Source: a bacterium
Lineage (GTDB): Bacteria > Patescibacteriota > Dojkabacteria > JAKAPS01
Direction of reading: 5' to 3'
Assembly (NCBI GenBank): GCA_021806925.1
Contig: JAKAPS010000009.1
Location: 1-38,171, forward strand
DNA: 38,171 bases
The number at the start of each line of letters is the position of its first letter. Position 1 is the stretch's first letter. The notes under the pieces were generated by a model. It was not told where the DNA came from, did not search any database, and saw only the letters and a list, made by a program, of their open reading frames with translations. Position numbers and translations under genes: made by a program. Below, one piece after another: positions 9,241 through 18,269 of this stretch.

Positions 9241-10170
9241 ATGAGTGAATACATAAAAGTGCAAGAAGTTCCATCTGATGATAGGGCTATTAGGGGGTTG
9301 GGATTAGATACTGAAAAATATAATCCTAGTGATTTTATTGAGTCTTTACGAAAAATTAATGGTATAAATCTAGGTATACTAAATGTATTAGAGAGCAATA
9401 ATAATGATGAAGGTTTAAAAACATCCCTTTTAGTTTTAGGTAAGTTATATAGTAGTGTAGATGAACTTTTTGGTAATAAGAATGTTTCTGATGAGGTTAA
9501 GAGTAAATTATTTAAAATAGTTATAGGTGATGAAGAAAATCCTTTAAAAATAAAGGAGCATTTTTCAAAATGGGTTACTAATGTTAGTGGGGTTTTAGAA
9601 GCAAATCGTGTTTGGAATAAAAGTAAAAGAAGTAATAGTTCTAGTGCAGGTATTGCTAAGGGTCAAGATAGTTCATTAAATTTTTATGAACAAATTGGTA
9701 AACAAATTCAAAAAGATGAAGGTTCACAAGTTCTTCTTATGATAACGTTGGCTATGGAAGGTGTTTTGGATGATATTGGAAGTCATACTAAGATAAAAAT
9801 TGGGGAAGTAAGATATACTAATAAAGGTCAAATTGTTATAGCATATAAGGTTGGTAAAAAATATATTGGATTCGCTTATGGTGATGATGGTATTCTTAAT
9901 CTTTTTGATGAAAATGATACTCAAATCGTTTCTCAAAATGTGAAGCATGTAGGGGTTGAGGTGTCTGGAGATACAGCTGATAAAAATGCACACAGAGTGA
10001 ATTATATAGGAGTAGCAAGTACACAACCACTACCCGTGGAGCAGGTGCAGCCCAAACAACCCCCAACAGAATCGATTGCACAGACAGCAAAAAAAACAAG
10101 ACTAGGTAGAATTTGGGAGGGTATAGTTCATCTCCTGAGTAGGAAAAACAGAGCTAAGAAAAAGATGTAA
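9241..10170 (+). CDS. hypothetical protein with basic Pro/Gln-rich C-terminus
   Basis: ORF; start reassigned to ATG 9241 because the promoter -10 ends at 9234. Confidence 0.75.
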   Translation: MSEYIKVQEVPSDDRAIRGLGLDTEKYNPSDFIESLRKINGINLGILNVLESNNNDEGLKTSLLVLGKLYSSVDELFGNKNVSDEVKSKLFKIVIGDEENPLKIKEHFSKWVTNVSGVLEANRVWNKSKRSNSSSAGIAKGQDSSLNFYEQIGKQIQKDEGSQVLLMITLAMEGVLDDIGSHTKIKIGEVRYTNKGQIVIAYKVGKKYIGFAYGDDGILNLFDENDTQIVSQNVKHVGVEVSGDTADKNAHRVNYIGVASTQPLPVEQVQPKQPPTESIAQTAKKTRLGRIWEGIVHLLSRKNRAKKKM

Positions 10171-10242
10171 CCGGTACGCAAAATTGATTGAACGTATTTT
10201 TGTGTGGTTGGTGTTTGTTTATGATATAATCTGTTCATATAC

Positions 10243-12540
10243 ATGAAGAAGTACTTCTATAATCTGGTCATGTTTCCGTATCCGTCTTCTGCTCTGTTAC
10301 ATATAGGGCATGCATATATATATAGTGCAACAGATGTGTATGGGAGGTATAGAAAGCTACTAGGGGATGATGTCTTTCAACCAATGGGATTTGATTCTTT
10401 TGGTATACATGCTGAAAATTATTCTTTGAAAGTAGGGAGGCATCCTAGTGAAGTTGTTTCTGAGAACATAGAGAATTTCAGAAAGCAGGTAAAGTCCCTT
10501 AATACAGATTTTTCATGGGATAATGAAATTGTAACCAGTGACCCCTCCTACTATAAATGGACTCAATGGATATTTCTAAAACTTTATGAGAAGGGATTAG
10601 TAGAAAAAAAATTATCTAAGTTAAATTATTGTCCAAATTGCAAAACTATTCTTTCAGATGAGATGGTAATTGGGGGAAAATGTGAGAGATGTTCTACTGT
10701 AACTGAAAAAAAAGAAACTTTTCAGTGGTTTTTTAAAATAACAGAATATGCGGAAAGGTTGTTAAATAACCTATCCGAATTAGATTGGCCAGAGTCCGTT
10801 ATTACTGCTCAGAGGAATTGGATAGGGAAGAGTGAAGGAGCAAGTATAACATTTGATCTTGAAGATGAGAGTGGTAATAGTTTAGGAGATACTGTTACTG
10901 TATTTACAACTCGTCCAGATACCTTGTTTGGTGCAACATTTATTGCTGTAGGATACTCACATAAATTAATCAATTTAGTACCTGAAAAATATTTAGATGC
11001 TGTAAATACTGCACTTCATATATTTAAATCAAGAAGTGATCTTGATAACGACAAAGAAAAAGAGGGTATATTTTCTGGTATATATGCAGTCAATCCACTG
11101 AATGGTGATTTGATTCCAGTATATATTACAAACTATGTCCTTGATTCGTATGGGTTTGGTGCTCTTATGGGTGTTCCAAATCATGATAAAAGAGATTGGG
11201 ACTTTGCACATAAATATGGAATAAGGGTTCAACAGGTTGTTGAATGTGAATTTGAGAATAATAAGAATGATGTATATGAGGGAGAGGGAAAGTTGATTAA
11301 TAGTGATGAATTTACAGGAATGGAATCTTCACTTGCAAGGGAAAAAATAACTAGAAAATTGAAATCAATTGGTAAGGGCGATTTTCATACAACATATAAA
11401 CTAAGAGATTGGTGTGTTTCAAGGCAGAGATACTGGGGAGCACCTATTCCAATTATTTATTGTGATAAATGCGGCACTGTTCCAATTGAAGAGAAAGATT
11501 TGCCAGTCTTTTTACCTAGTCTTGTTGAATACAAACCAACAGGCGGTGTAAAGGGACCATTATCTGGTGTAGAAATGTTTATGAATGTTACATGTCCGAA
11601 GTGTGGAGGTAATGCAACACGTGAAAGTGATGTACTTGATAATTTTGTAGATAGTGCATGGTACTATTTAAGGTATCCATTTAGTGATAATGGTATAGTT
11701 CCTTTTGTTAAGGAAGAAATGAAGAAATATTTCCCGGTTGATGTATATGTTGGTGGAGCAGAACATGCTGTACTGCACCTTTTGTATTCAAGGTTCCTAT
11801 CAATGGTATTGTTTGATATGAAGTATATAGATTGGGAAGAACCATTTAAGAAACTAAGAACAAGCGGACATATAAAGAATAAGGGGATAAAGATGAGCAA
11901 ATCTAAGGGTAATGTAATTATACCAGATGAACTAATAGCAAAATATGGTGCAGATACACTTAGGTTATACTTACTGTTTGCTTGTCCATTCGGAGAAGGC
12001 GGTGATTTTATTGAAGAAAATATAGCTGGTATAACAAGATTTCTTGAAAGAGTAAAAAAAGCAAATGAACTTAAAAAACGTGACGTGAGAATCGAGTCTG
12101 GAGAGGAGATTAATTTATTTAATGATCTAATCAGAAAAATATCACTTGATATTGATAACTTCAAATTCAATACAGCAATATCATCAATGATGATATATTT
12201 AAACAACCTATATACTAATGGTATTGATGAGGAGCTATACTACAAATTACTTACTATGCTGTATCCGTTTGCTCCTGAAACTGTAGTGGAATTAATTCCA
12301 GAAGGATTTGAGTTAAAGTGGCCTAAAATAGAGGAGAGTGATAACATAAATTTAAGTAAAAAATTAATACCTGTACAAATAAATGGTAAATTCAGGTTCA
12401 CTATTGATGTTAAATTAATTGATATGAGTGATGAAAGTAGAGTCTTTAAATACATAAATGAAAACAGTAAGACTAAACTTGATTTACAGAATGCTAAAAT
12501 GTATTATGTAAAGGATAAAATCTTAAACATTGTATTATGA
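10243..12540 (+). CDS. leuS: leucyl-tRNA synthetase
   Basis: MFPYPSSALLHIGHA (HIGH), CPNCKTILSDEMV, WIGKSEGA, TTRPDTLFGATF, RDWCVSRQRYWGAPIPI, FVDSAWYYLRYP, IKMSKSKGNV. Confidence 0.95.
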   Translation: MKKYFYNLVMFPYPSSALLHIGHAYIYSATDVYGRYRKLLGDDVFQPMGFDSFGIHAENYSLKVGRHPSEVVSENIENFRKQVKSLNTDFSWDNEIVTSDPSYYKWTQWIFLKLYEKGLVEKKLSKLNYCPNCKTILSDEMVIGGKCERCSTVTEKKETFQWFFKITEYAERLLNNLSELDWPESVITAQRNWIGKSEGASITFDLEDESGNSLGDTVTVFTTRPDTLFGATFIAVGYSHKLINLVPEKYLDAVNTALHIFKSRSDLDNDKEKEGIFSGIYAVNPLNGDLIPVYITNYVLDSYGFGALMGVPNHDKRDWDFAHKYGIRVQQVVECEFENNKNDVYEGEGKLINSDEFTGMESSLAREKITRKLKSIGKGDFHTTYKLRDWCVSRQRYWGAPIPIIYCDKCGTVPIEEKDLPVFLPSLVEYKPTGGVKGPLSGVEMFMNVTCPKCGGNATRESDVLDNFVDSAWYYLRYPFSDNGIVPFVKEEMKKYFPVDVYVGGAEHAVLHLLYSRFLSMVLFDMKYIDWEEPFKKLRTSGHIKNKGIKMSKSKGNVIIPDELIAKYGADTLRLYLLFACPFGEGGDFIEENIAGITRFLERVKKANELKKRDVRIESGEEINLFNDLIRKISLDIDNFKFNTAISSMMIYLNNLYTNGIDEELYYKLLTMLYPFAPETVVELIPEGFELKWPKIEESDNINLSKKLIPVQINGKFRFTIDVKLIDMSDESRVFKYINENSKTKLDLQNAKMYYVKDKILNIVL

Positions 12541-13286
12541 AGATATTTTTCAAAGTTGTTATTCCTTTAGTTGCTGTTTTTTTTGTGTTGTTTTTTGCTT
12601 GGGATATATTCTATGCAGGTAATAATTCAAACTCCAATAGTTCAGTAATAGGGAATTCAAGTACATGTAATATTAAATATATGCCAAATATAAAACAATA
12701 TAACGGATACCCAAATATGTGTATCAATGAGAATACTGACTATTATGGTCAGATACAAACGTCGTTGGGGAATATAGATATAAAATTGTTAACACCTATT
12801 GCACCTAAAACAGTAAATAGCTTTATATTCCTTTCAAAATCGGGCTTTTATAGTAATTTGACCTTTCATAGAGTAATTCCTGGATTTGTAATTCAAGGAG
12901 GAGACCCGACAGGAACAGGAACAGGAGGCCCTGGATACAGTTTTGCTGATGAAATCAATCCATATATATTAGGGTTACAGGATTCTGTTATACAATCAAA
13001 CATACAAAGCGGTTACATATATTCACATTCACTTCAAACAATTCATCTAACACAAGGTGTGCTTGCTATGGCAAATTCTGGGGCAAATACCAATGGTTCA
13101 CAATTTTTTATCACATTAAGTGATCAAAGCTCTTCACTTGACGGCAAATATACTCCATTTGGGATTGTTACAAAAGGTATGAATATTGCACAGTCAATTG
13201 CAAATGTTCAAACTGATTCTAATAACAAACCTTTAAAAAATGTTGTTATATACAAGATATTAATAGGGGATAAGCCATTTAATTAA
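12537..13286 (+). CDS. peptidyl-prolyl cis-trans isomerase, cyclophilin type, N-terminal membrane anchor
   Basis: FHRVIPGFVIQGGDPTGTGTGGPGYSFADE, LAMANSGANTNGSQFFITL; hydrophobic N-terminus; ATGA overlap with leuS. Confidence 0.93.
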   Translation: MKIFFKVVIPLVAVFFVLFFAWDIFYAGNNSNSNSSVIGNSSTCNIKYMPNIKQYNGYPNMCINENTDYYGQIQTSLGNIDIKLLTPIAPKTVNSFIFLSKSGFYSNLTFHRVIPGFVIQGGDPTGTGTGGPGYSFADEINPYILGLQDSVIQSNIQSGYIYSHSLQTIHLTQGVLAMANSGANTNGSQFFITLSDQSSSLDGKYTPFGIVTKGMNIAQSIANVQTDSNNKPLKNVVIYKILIGDKPFN

Positions 13287-13289
13287 TAT

Positions 13290-13901
13290 ATGCATTCTTT
13301 TGGTCCATTTGATGACAGTGGAAGAAATCCTGGAGAAGATGCTGAAGTATTATTGATAGCTAGGGTATTACTTGAATTATCAAAATTTAACGTTGGAAAA
13401 TACACAGCAGAGGTTGATAATAATAAGCTTGGGATAGAAAAAAGATTCTATGGCGGTAAAGATTCTAGACATCCTCAATTTTGTAAGTACATTATTACAA
13501 GTGAGGGAGCAAATAACGAATATTTCTCAATAATTGTTAATCAAAAAGATATTACAGCCACTGTAAAAGATCATAATAGAGATATTACATTCACCTCTGG
13601 CAAGAATTTTAGTGTACTGAGTGGAAGCACTTATACATCAAATCATTTAGGTTTTAGGATTTACTATCCAGATGATACTACAAATTTTGAATCTGCAGTT
13701 TATCGATTGCTTGCTCCCATAGCAGGAATATTAGAAAATGCACATAAGTTCGAAAAAGTTATTGAAGAGGAAGGAACAGATACGCCAGAACAACAAGATG
13801 TAGATCCTACTGATTCTGATGAGCCAATGACTCCAATACAGGAGGCTATGAAAGTCTTAGATGAACTTATAAATGAAAATTCGAGTGATGGGGCAGAATA
13901 G
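13290..13901 (+). CDS. hypothetical protein, 203 aa, acidic C-terminus
   Basis: ORF immediately downstream of the cyclophilin; no recognised domain. Confidence 0.65.
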   Translation: MHSFGPFDDSGRNPGEDAEVLLIARVLLELSKFNVGKYTAEVDNNKLGIEKRFYGGKDSRHPQFCKYIITSEGANNEYFSIIVNQKDITATVKDHNRDITFTSGKNFSVLSGSTYTSNHLGFRIYYPDDTTNFESAVYRLLAPIAGILENAHKFEKVIEEEGTDTPEQQDVDPTDSDEPMTPIQEAMKVLDELINENSSDGAE

Positions 13902-13909
13902 GACACAGG

Positions 13910-14335
13910 TTAATAATAAAGTCGTAAGGTGAATGTATTTACACATTTCCATTGTATTTTTCTTAAAGTGCTTCTTAATGTGTTGTCGTTGTACAGAAAA
14001 GCACTTTTTATATGTGTTGGAAGCTGTTCCTCTGCAGATTCGATAGATTTGCATATAAAAGCATTTTCTGCTGCAATTTTCTTTATGAGTTTTTGGATTG
14101 TATTGAATTCTCTAGGAAGAGAAATAAGGATGATATTTGGTTCAAACTGAGGGTCAAGCATAGTAAATCTTAATAGGCAAATTATATGAGATGTGAGAAA
14201 CAATTGCAAATAAAGGAACTTTTGACTATATAGAATATTAAGATCTGATATACATCTGCTGCTCTGGTAGTGGTACTGTATATGCAAGAAATCTAATACT
14301 CTATAATCTGTTTACCAGGCAGCAACTATAGCTGA
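13910..14335 (-). pseudogene. probable degraded guanylate-kinase-like P-loop kinase
   Basis: Minus-strand fragments in different frames: ...GKQIIEY*ISCIYSTTTRAADVYQ (S-TTR motif at about 14260-14277) and MLDPQFEPNIILISLPREFNTIQKLIKK...FLYNDNTLRSTLRKI (resembles a GMK C-terminus ending ..vNDdl..t...I). Confidence 0.4.
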
Positions 14336-14487
14336 AGATGGCAATTTATAAAACAGGTAATAAGAAGAATCACATACACAGGAGAGCAGAATTCAAAAGA
14401 CAAAGGGATTATCAATATTCTGGTTGATTCCCAACTTTGGCGGATAAAAATATGTTATTATTCCTGGGGGTTGTGTATATGATGCTT

Positions 14488-15360
14488 TCAGCGAATTCTA
14501 TTGCTTGCAAGATTTGGGTAGCGAACTCGACAATATTTGTCAGTTTCACAAAAGAGCCCTTGGCAATCAATTGCATGTAATTTTCTCCCCCATAGATTTT
14601 TGAATTGGATTCCAAGCCTTTTAAATTCTTCATCTTGGTTTTCTACCATATATTGAATAATATATGAGAGAGGCTTATTGTCCGTATCTTCAAAACATTT
14701 TGTAATGCCGCGTTGCGCTCCTGGTCCTGCAACAGTAAAATCATTTTCATCAAAATTAAATACCGTACTGTAATGAAGATCAATAGCAATTTGGTATGCC
14801 ATGAAATCCCCAATCATTGGTAATGTATGTAATATTATATAGAGTTCTTCTAAAGTTTTTGCATTTAATAATGCATGTTTTTTCTTTCCAGAAACAAAAA
14901 GTTCATGAAGCATCTGTAGATGATTTTCGTACTTCTTGGATAAGCCATATATATGTGTGGATGCAAGAATGAATGCATTTCCATATATGACTCCTTCTTC
15001 ATTTTTTATCTCTTCAAGGAGTGTGGCGTACCTTTTTGTATTGAAATTTTCTAAAGAAACAGGTGCTCCTAATTTTTCTTCTAACTTTTTCCACGTCGTA
15101 TCTTTATTCAGTAATCGAAAGAAGATAATTCTGAATAGTGTATCTTCAGGGGGTGTTTGATTTGCATAAATGACATCCTTGATGAGACATTGAGAAACCC
15201 TATCACTTGCTCTATAGGTATTACAAAATTTATATGTTTGCAATATTGGATCTTTTGTGAATGGTGCTGCTTCTCCGTGGAATTTTTTAAAAAATATTTC
15301 TTGACGCTCAGCTGCAAAATACCAGTACATGTCAAATATATACTGTCTCTTTTTTATCAT
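14488..15360 (-). CDS. DNA base hypermodification-type protein: 5-hmdU DNA kinase helical domain / alpha-glutamyl-putrescinyl-thymine pyrophosphorylase fold
   Basis: Motifs YWYFAAERQEIFFKKFHGEAAPFTKDPILQTYKFCNTYRASDRVSQCLIKDVIY, LPMIGDFMAYQIAIDLHYS, FTVAGPGAQRGITKCF, LGIQFKNLWGRKLHAIDCQGLFCETDKYCRV. Confidence 0.8.
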   Translation of the reverse strand: MIKKRQYIFDMYWYFAAERQEIFFKKFHGEAAPFTKDPILQTYKFCNTYRASDRVSQCLIKDVIYANQTPPEDTLFRIIFFRLLNKDTTWKKLEEKLGAPVSLENFNTKRYATLLEEIKNEEGVIYGNAFILASTHIYGLSKKYENHLQMLHELFVSGKKKHALLNAKTLEELYIILHTLPMIGDFMAYQIAIDLHYSTVFNFDENDFTVAGPGAQRGITKCFEDTDNKPLSYIIQYMVENQDEEFKRLGIQFKNLWGRKLHAIDCQGLFCETDKYCRVRYPNLASNRIR

Positions 15361-15378
15361 ATCTTTTAATTTTCTTGT

Positions 15379-15408
15379 ATTATATCTGCATCAGTAAGAA
15401 GAATACAA
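15379..15408 (-). promoter_or_regulatory. promoter of the hypermodification-type gene
   Basis: Minus strand TTGTAT-18-TATAAT (TATAAT at 15379-15384), start codon 18 nt downstream. Confidence 0.55.
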
Positions 15409-15828
15409 AATCCCCACTCTTCTTGTCTTGTAAGTAACAAATTCAAATGAATTTTTTTTACATTTCATCTTATGACGGTAGAGGGGAACTATAATCTTCC
15501 CATTTTAGAAACAACCTAAAGAGTTTTTTACCATGCTGTATTTTTTAATATTTCGGGAAAAGTGAAATAAGGTAAGAAACAGGAGAGTGGTCCATTAAAT
15601 TTACGTATACATCAAAAAAAATGATTTAATGTCCACCATTAGGAAATCACATTTATGCTTCGATTACCCTCTTTTTGAACTGCTCGGAATTTCCAGGTGG
15701 TTGGATTTTCCCCCTCCTGAAACAATTATAAATGGTGAATATGAATCTTACAAAGAAATACTATTAGTGATTCGGAGAGTACTTGAAATGCCAATTCCTC
15801 ATTCTATATCCGTATGACTCTTTAGGTT

Positions 15829-16836
15829 TTATGATCTTGAAGTAATGAATTCATACGAATTAACAACGTTGATTGGTGTGCCTCCTTTTCGATAAGTATC
15901 TATTTCCTGTAGGATATTTTCGAAATTGCTTCCGTTTAAGCTTTTCTCATTAATTAACGATATCAAACTATCTGTTATCGTATTATATTTTATATTTTCA
16001 TTCGGCTTTCTGTAATCAAAGATAGAAAGAGACAATTTTTCATATAAAGGAATGAATGATTCAATAAAAGATTCAAGTGCTGCATTATCAGCGATGAAGG
16101 GTTTTAGATCATTGATGATATCATTTTTATAGGCATTAAAAGTAGTAAGAACTTTTCTGTCAAGATTTATCTTAAATTCTAAATCTGCCTGAATATGTAA
16201 GTCTTTATCAAGCTCTTGAAGATCTGGTCGTATTCCTTTTTCCAAGAACCATAAAAGATCAAAATAATCTCTTCCTTTAGGGATAGATCTATTTTCTCGG
16301 CCTATTTTCTTGTCTCTAGTAAAGATGGCATTTACTTTCCCGGTAAATAAAAGAGGAAGTGGATATGCTTTTATAATGTAACTTTGTCTTGGGATAAGAT
16401 CAGGCTTTGTATTTGAAAAGGATGTCTTTTGTATATCAAGCTTAACATATAATATCTCACTTTCACTTGCATTACTTACTCCTAACATCCGTAAAATCGG
16501 AAATTTTAATGTAATTGTCTGGTTATTATTAGTTACAGATGCATAGATATCATCATATGCAAGTTCTCTTTTAAAATACTGTATTAAGTCATCTTTGAGA
16601 TTGTTGATGTTAACTGATTCTATGAAATCGAGGTCAATATCTTCTGAAAGTCTAGGTAACTCATAACATATTCTCAGGCAAGTTCCTCCCTTGAAAAGTA
16701 AATTTCTATAAGTAACAGATGTATAGATGTATTCTAATATATATTCAATAAGAGACATCTTTAGTATACTCCTCAGATACTCTGGTCTGTCTTTGCGGTC
16801 TTTTTCAATTATTTGTTTTAACTTTTCAAGAAACAT
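15829..16836 (-). CDS. AbiEii/AbiGii-type nucleotidyltransferase toxin
   Basis: LLFKGGTCLRICYELPRLSEDIDLDFIE (nucleotidyltransferase GGT...SEDIDLD), plus RDYFDLLWFL; overlaps the upstream antitoxin gene. Confidence 0.85.
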   Translation of the reverse strand: MFLEKLKQIIEKDRKDRPEYLRSILKMSLIEYILEYIYTSVTYRNLLFKGGTCLRICYELPRLSEDIDLDFIESVNINNLKDDLIQYFKRELAYDDIYASVTNNNQTITLKFPILRMLGVSNASESEILYVKLDIQKTSFSNTKPDLIPRQSYIIKAYPLPLLFTGKVNAIFTRDKKIGRENRSIPKGRDYFDLLWFLEKGIRPDLQELDKDLHIQADLEFKINLDRKVLTTFNAYKNDIINDLKPFIADNAALESFIESFIPLYEKLSLSIFDYRKPNENIKYNTITDSLISLINEKSLNGSNFENILQEIDTYRKGGTPINVVNSYEFITSRS

Positions 16837-17425
16837 TCCTTTTATAATTCACTAAGTTATTATATATAGTTTTCATTCTGGAATTAGTTTTGCAATACAC
16901 TTCTAATTCTTCTAGATCTTTTGTCCCTAGCTCATCAAGATTCAGGCGCAGTGAACTTATATCTATATTATCTGATTTAAGATATAAATAATCAAAAAGT
17001 GCTTTTGCTTTTGTTGCATAATATACATCATTTTCAATAAAATATCCAATAAATAATCTTTTAGTAAGATTTCTATATGAGTATATTCCTAATGTGTTTT
17101 TATAGGTATTTGTTTTCTTTGTAGATATTGAAGTAAATGTATAGACACTTTCTGTTAATATTGAGTACTTGCTAAGCATATACTCCAGGCTCAAGTAAGA
17201 AGGTATTTTAAGTCTATTAGCAATTTTTTCTTTATATAGGAGAGTATTATTATTTTCAATATAAAATTTTGTTGTATATAAACCCTTTTTTAGTTGTATA
17301 TAAGTATTATCTTTTACTCTTCTACCTACAAGTTTATAAAGAGATTTCCCCTTCAGATTGGTTAACTCACTAAGGGTTGATAAATTGAAAGTTTCTAATT
17401 GTCTTATTTTTTCTATATATTTCAC
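16826..17425 (-). CDS. AbiEi-type antitoxin / transcriptional regulator (GTG start)
   Basis: N-terminal winged-helix-like region, LKKGLYTTKFY, IPSYLSLEYMLSKYSILTESVYTFTSISTKK, YYATKAKALFDYLYL; operon with the AbiEii-like gene. Confidence 0.8.
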   Translation of the reverse strand: MKYIEKIRQLETFNLSTLSELTNLKGKSLYKLVGRRVKDNTYIQLKKGLYTTKFYIENNNTLLYKEKIANRLKIPSYLSLEYMLSKYSILTESVYTFTSISTKKTNTYKNTLGIYSYRNLTKRLFIGYFIENDVYYATKAKALFDYLYLKSDNIDISSLRLNLDELGTKDLEELEVYCKTNSRMKTIYNNLVNYKRNVS

Positions 17426-17427
17426 AA

Positions 17428-17463
17428 TACCCCCATTATATGGGGTAATTATGAAATAGTCAA
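17428..17463 (-). promoter_or_regulatory. abiE-like promoter with embedded operator
   Basis: Minus strand TTGACT(17458-17463)-17-TATAAT(17435-17440); inverted repeat TACCCC(17428-17433)/GGGGTA(17442-17447) brackets the -10. Confidence 0.8.
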
Positions 17464-17632
17464 GATTAAAATTCCCATTTTAAGTGATTCAGAAGTTTTG
17501 ATGTGAAAGTGATAAAAGTTGGATTTAACACGGAATTACTATTCAAGCCTGTGAATAATAGAAAGTTTGCTAATTTGTAGTGGAAAAGTATTTTTGAATG
17601 AAATACTAAGTGGTTGTAAAAGAATAAAATGA

Positions 17633-18071
17633 TCAAGAATGTGGAAAGATAGAGTAGTTCAATTCTGGAAAGAGCTCATGGGGGATAATATGATGTTTTT
17701 CATTTGTTTCTCACTTACTTCTATTTTTGTTTCATATTGGGCTTCATCAACACAGGCATATACTTTTAAACCAGATTTTGTTGTCGTTGAGGCAATTAAG
17801 CTTATGATTGTTTGGATGGAACTGAGTGGAATCCCTTTCCAATTGAGGGAGATAAAAGAAAATAGTTTATGTTCAATTGCATTCCATTTACTCGCGCCTC
17901 TTGGAAAATGACATACTGTTATCGTTAATCCCGATGCTTTATGTACACAAAGCTTATCTCTCTATAGCCTAGCTGTATTGCATCTGATGCACATATTAAT
18001 CTTTTTTGTCTTTCATTTAACTCGGGAAATATCCGCGCGTATTTCTTCTCGTATTGGGCATTTGATTCCAT
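17633..18071 (-). pseudogene. ISAzo13-family transposase remnant with large internal deletion
   Basis: Minus strand N-terminal part MESNAQYEKKYARIFPELNERQKRLICASDAIQLGYREISFVYIKH, then directly C-terminal part GLTITVCHFPRGASKWNAIEHKLFSFISLNWKGIPLSSIQTIISLIASTTTKSGLKVYACVDEAQYETKIEVSEKQM, frameshifted tail ELNYSIFPHS*. Confidence 0.85.
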
Positions 18072-18228
18072 CCCTACAGATTACTCCTTTTTCCCAAACC
18101 GTTCAACTTATTCCTTTACAACTCCTAATTGCAAAGGGTATTTATCCTACACCTATACCCCATAATTAGTAAAAAAATCCATAGTGTATTATGAGAACTC
18201 TTACTCAATCTTAATTGTCTACTACTAA

Positions 18229-18257
18229 TTGACAAATATAGGGGATAGATGTAAGAT
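18229..18257 (+). promoter_or_regulatory. promoter of DUF4143-type ATPase
   Basis: TTGACA(18229-18234)-17-TAAGAT(18252-18257); ATG 12 nt downstream. Confidence 0.65.
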
Positions 18258-18269
18258 AAGTGCAGACAT

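Noticed and set aside
11664-12206. 180-aa minus ORF
   Set aside because: Antisense shadow inside leuS, which has all synthetase motifs.
13929-14150. 73-aa plus ORF
   Set aside because: Antisense to the better protein-like minus-strand kinase remnant; no motif.
15629-15817. 62-aa plus ORF
   Set aside because: Short, no recognised motif, no convincing promoter; could be a gene fragment but unsupported.
17639-18169. Two plus-strand ORFs (90 and 63 aa)
   Set aside because: They are antisense to the ISAzo13-type transposase remnant readable on the minus strand.
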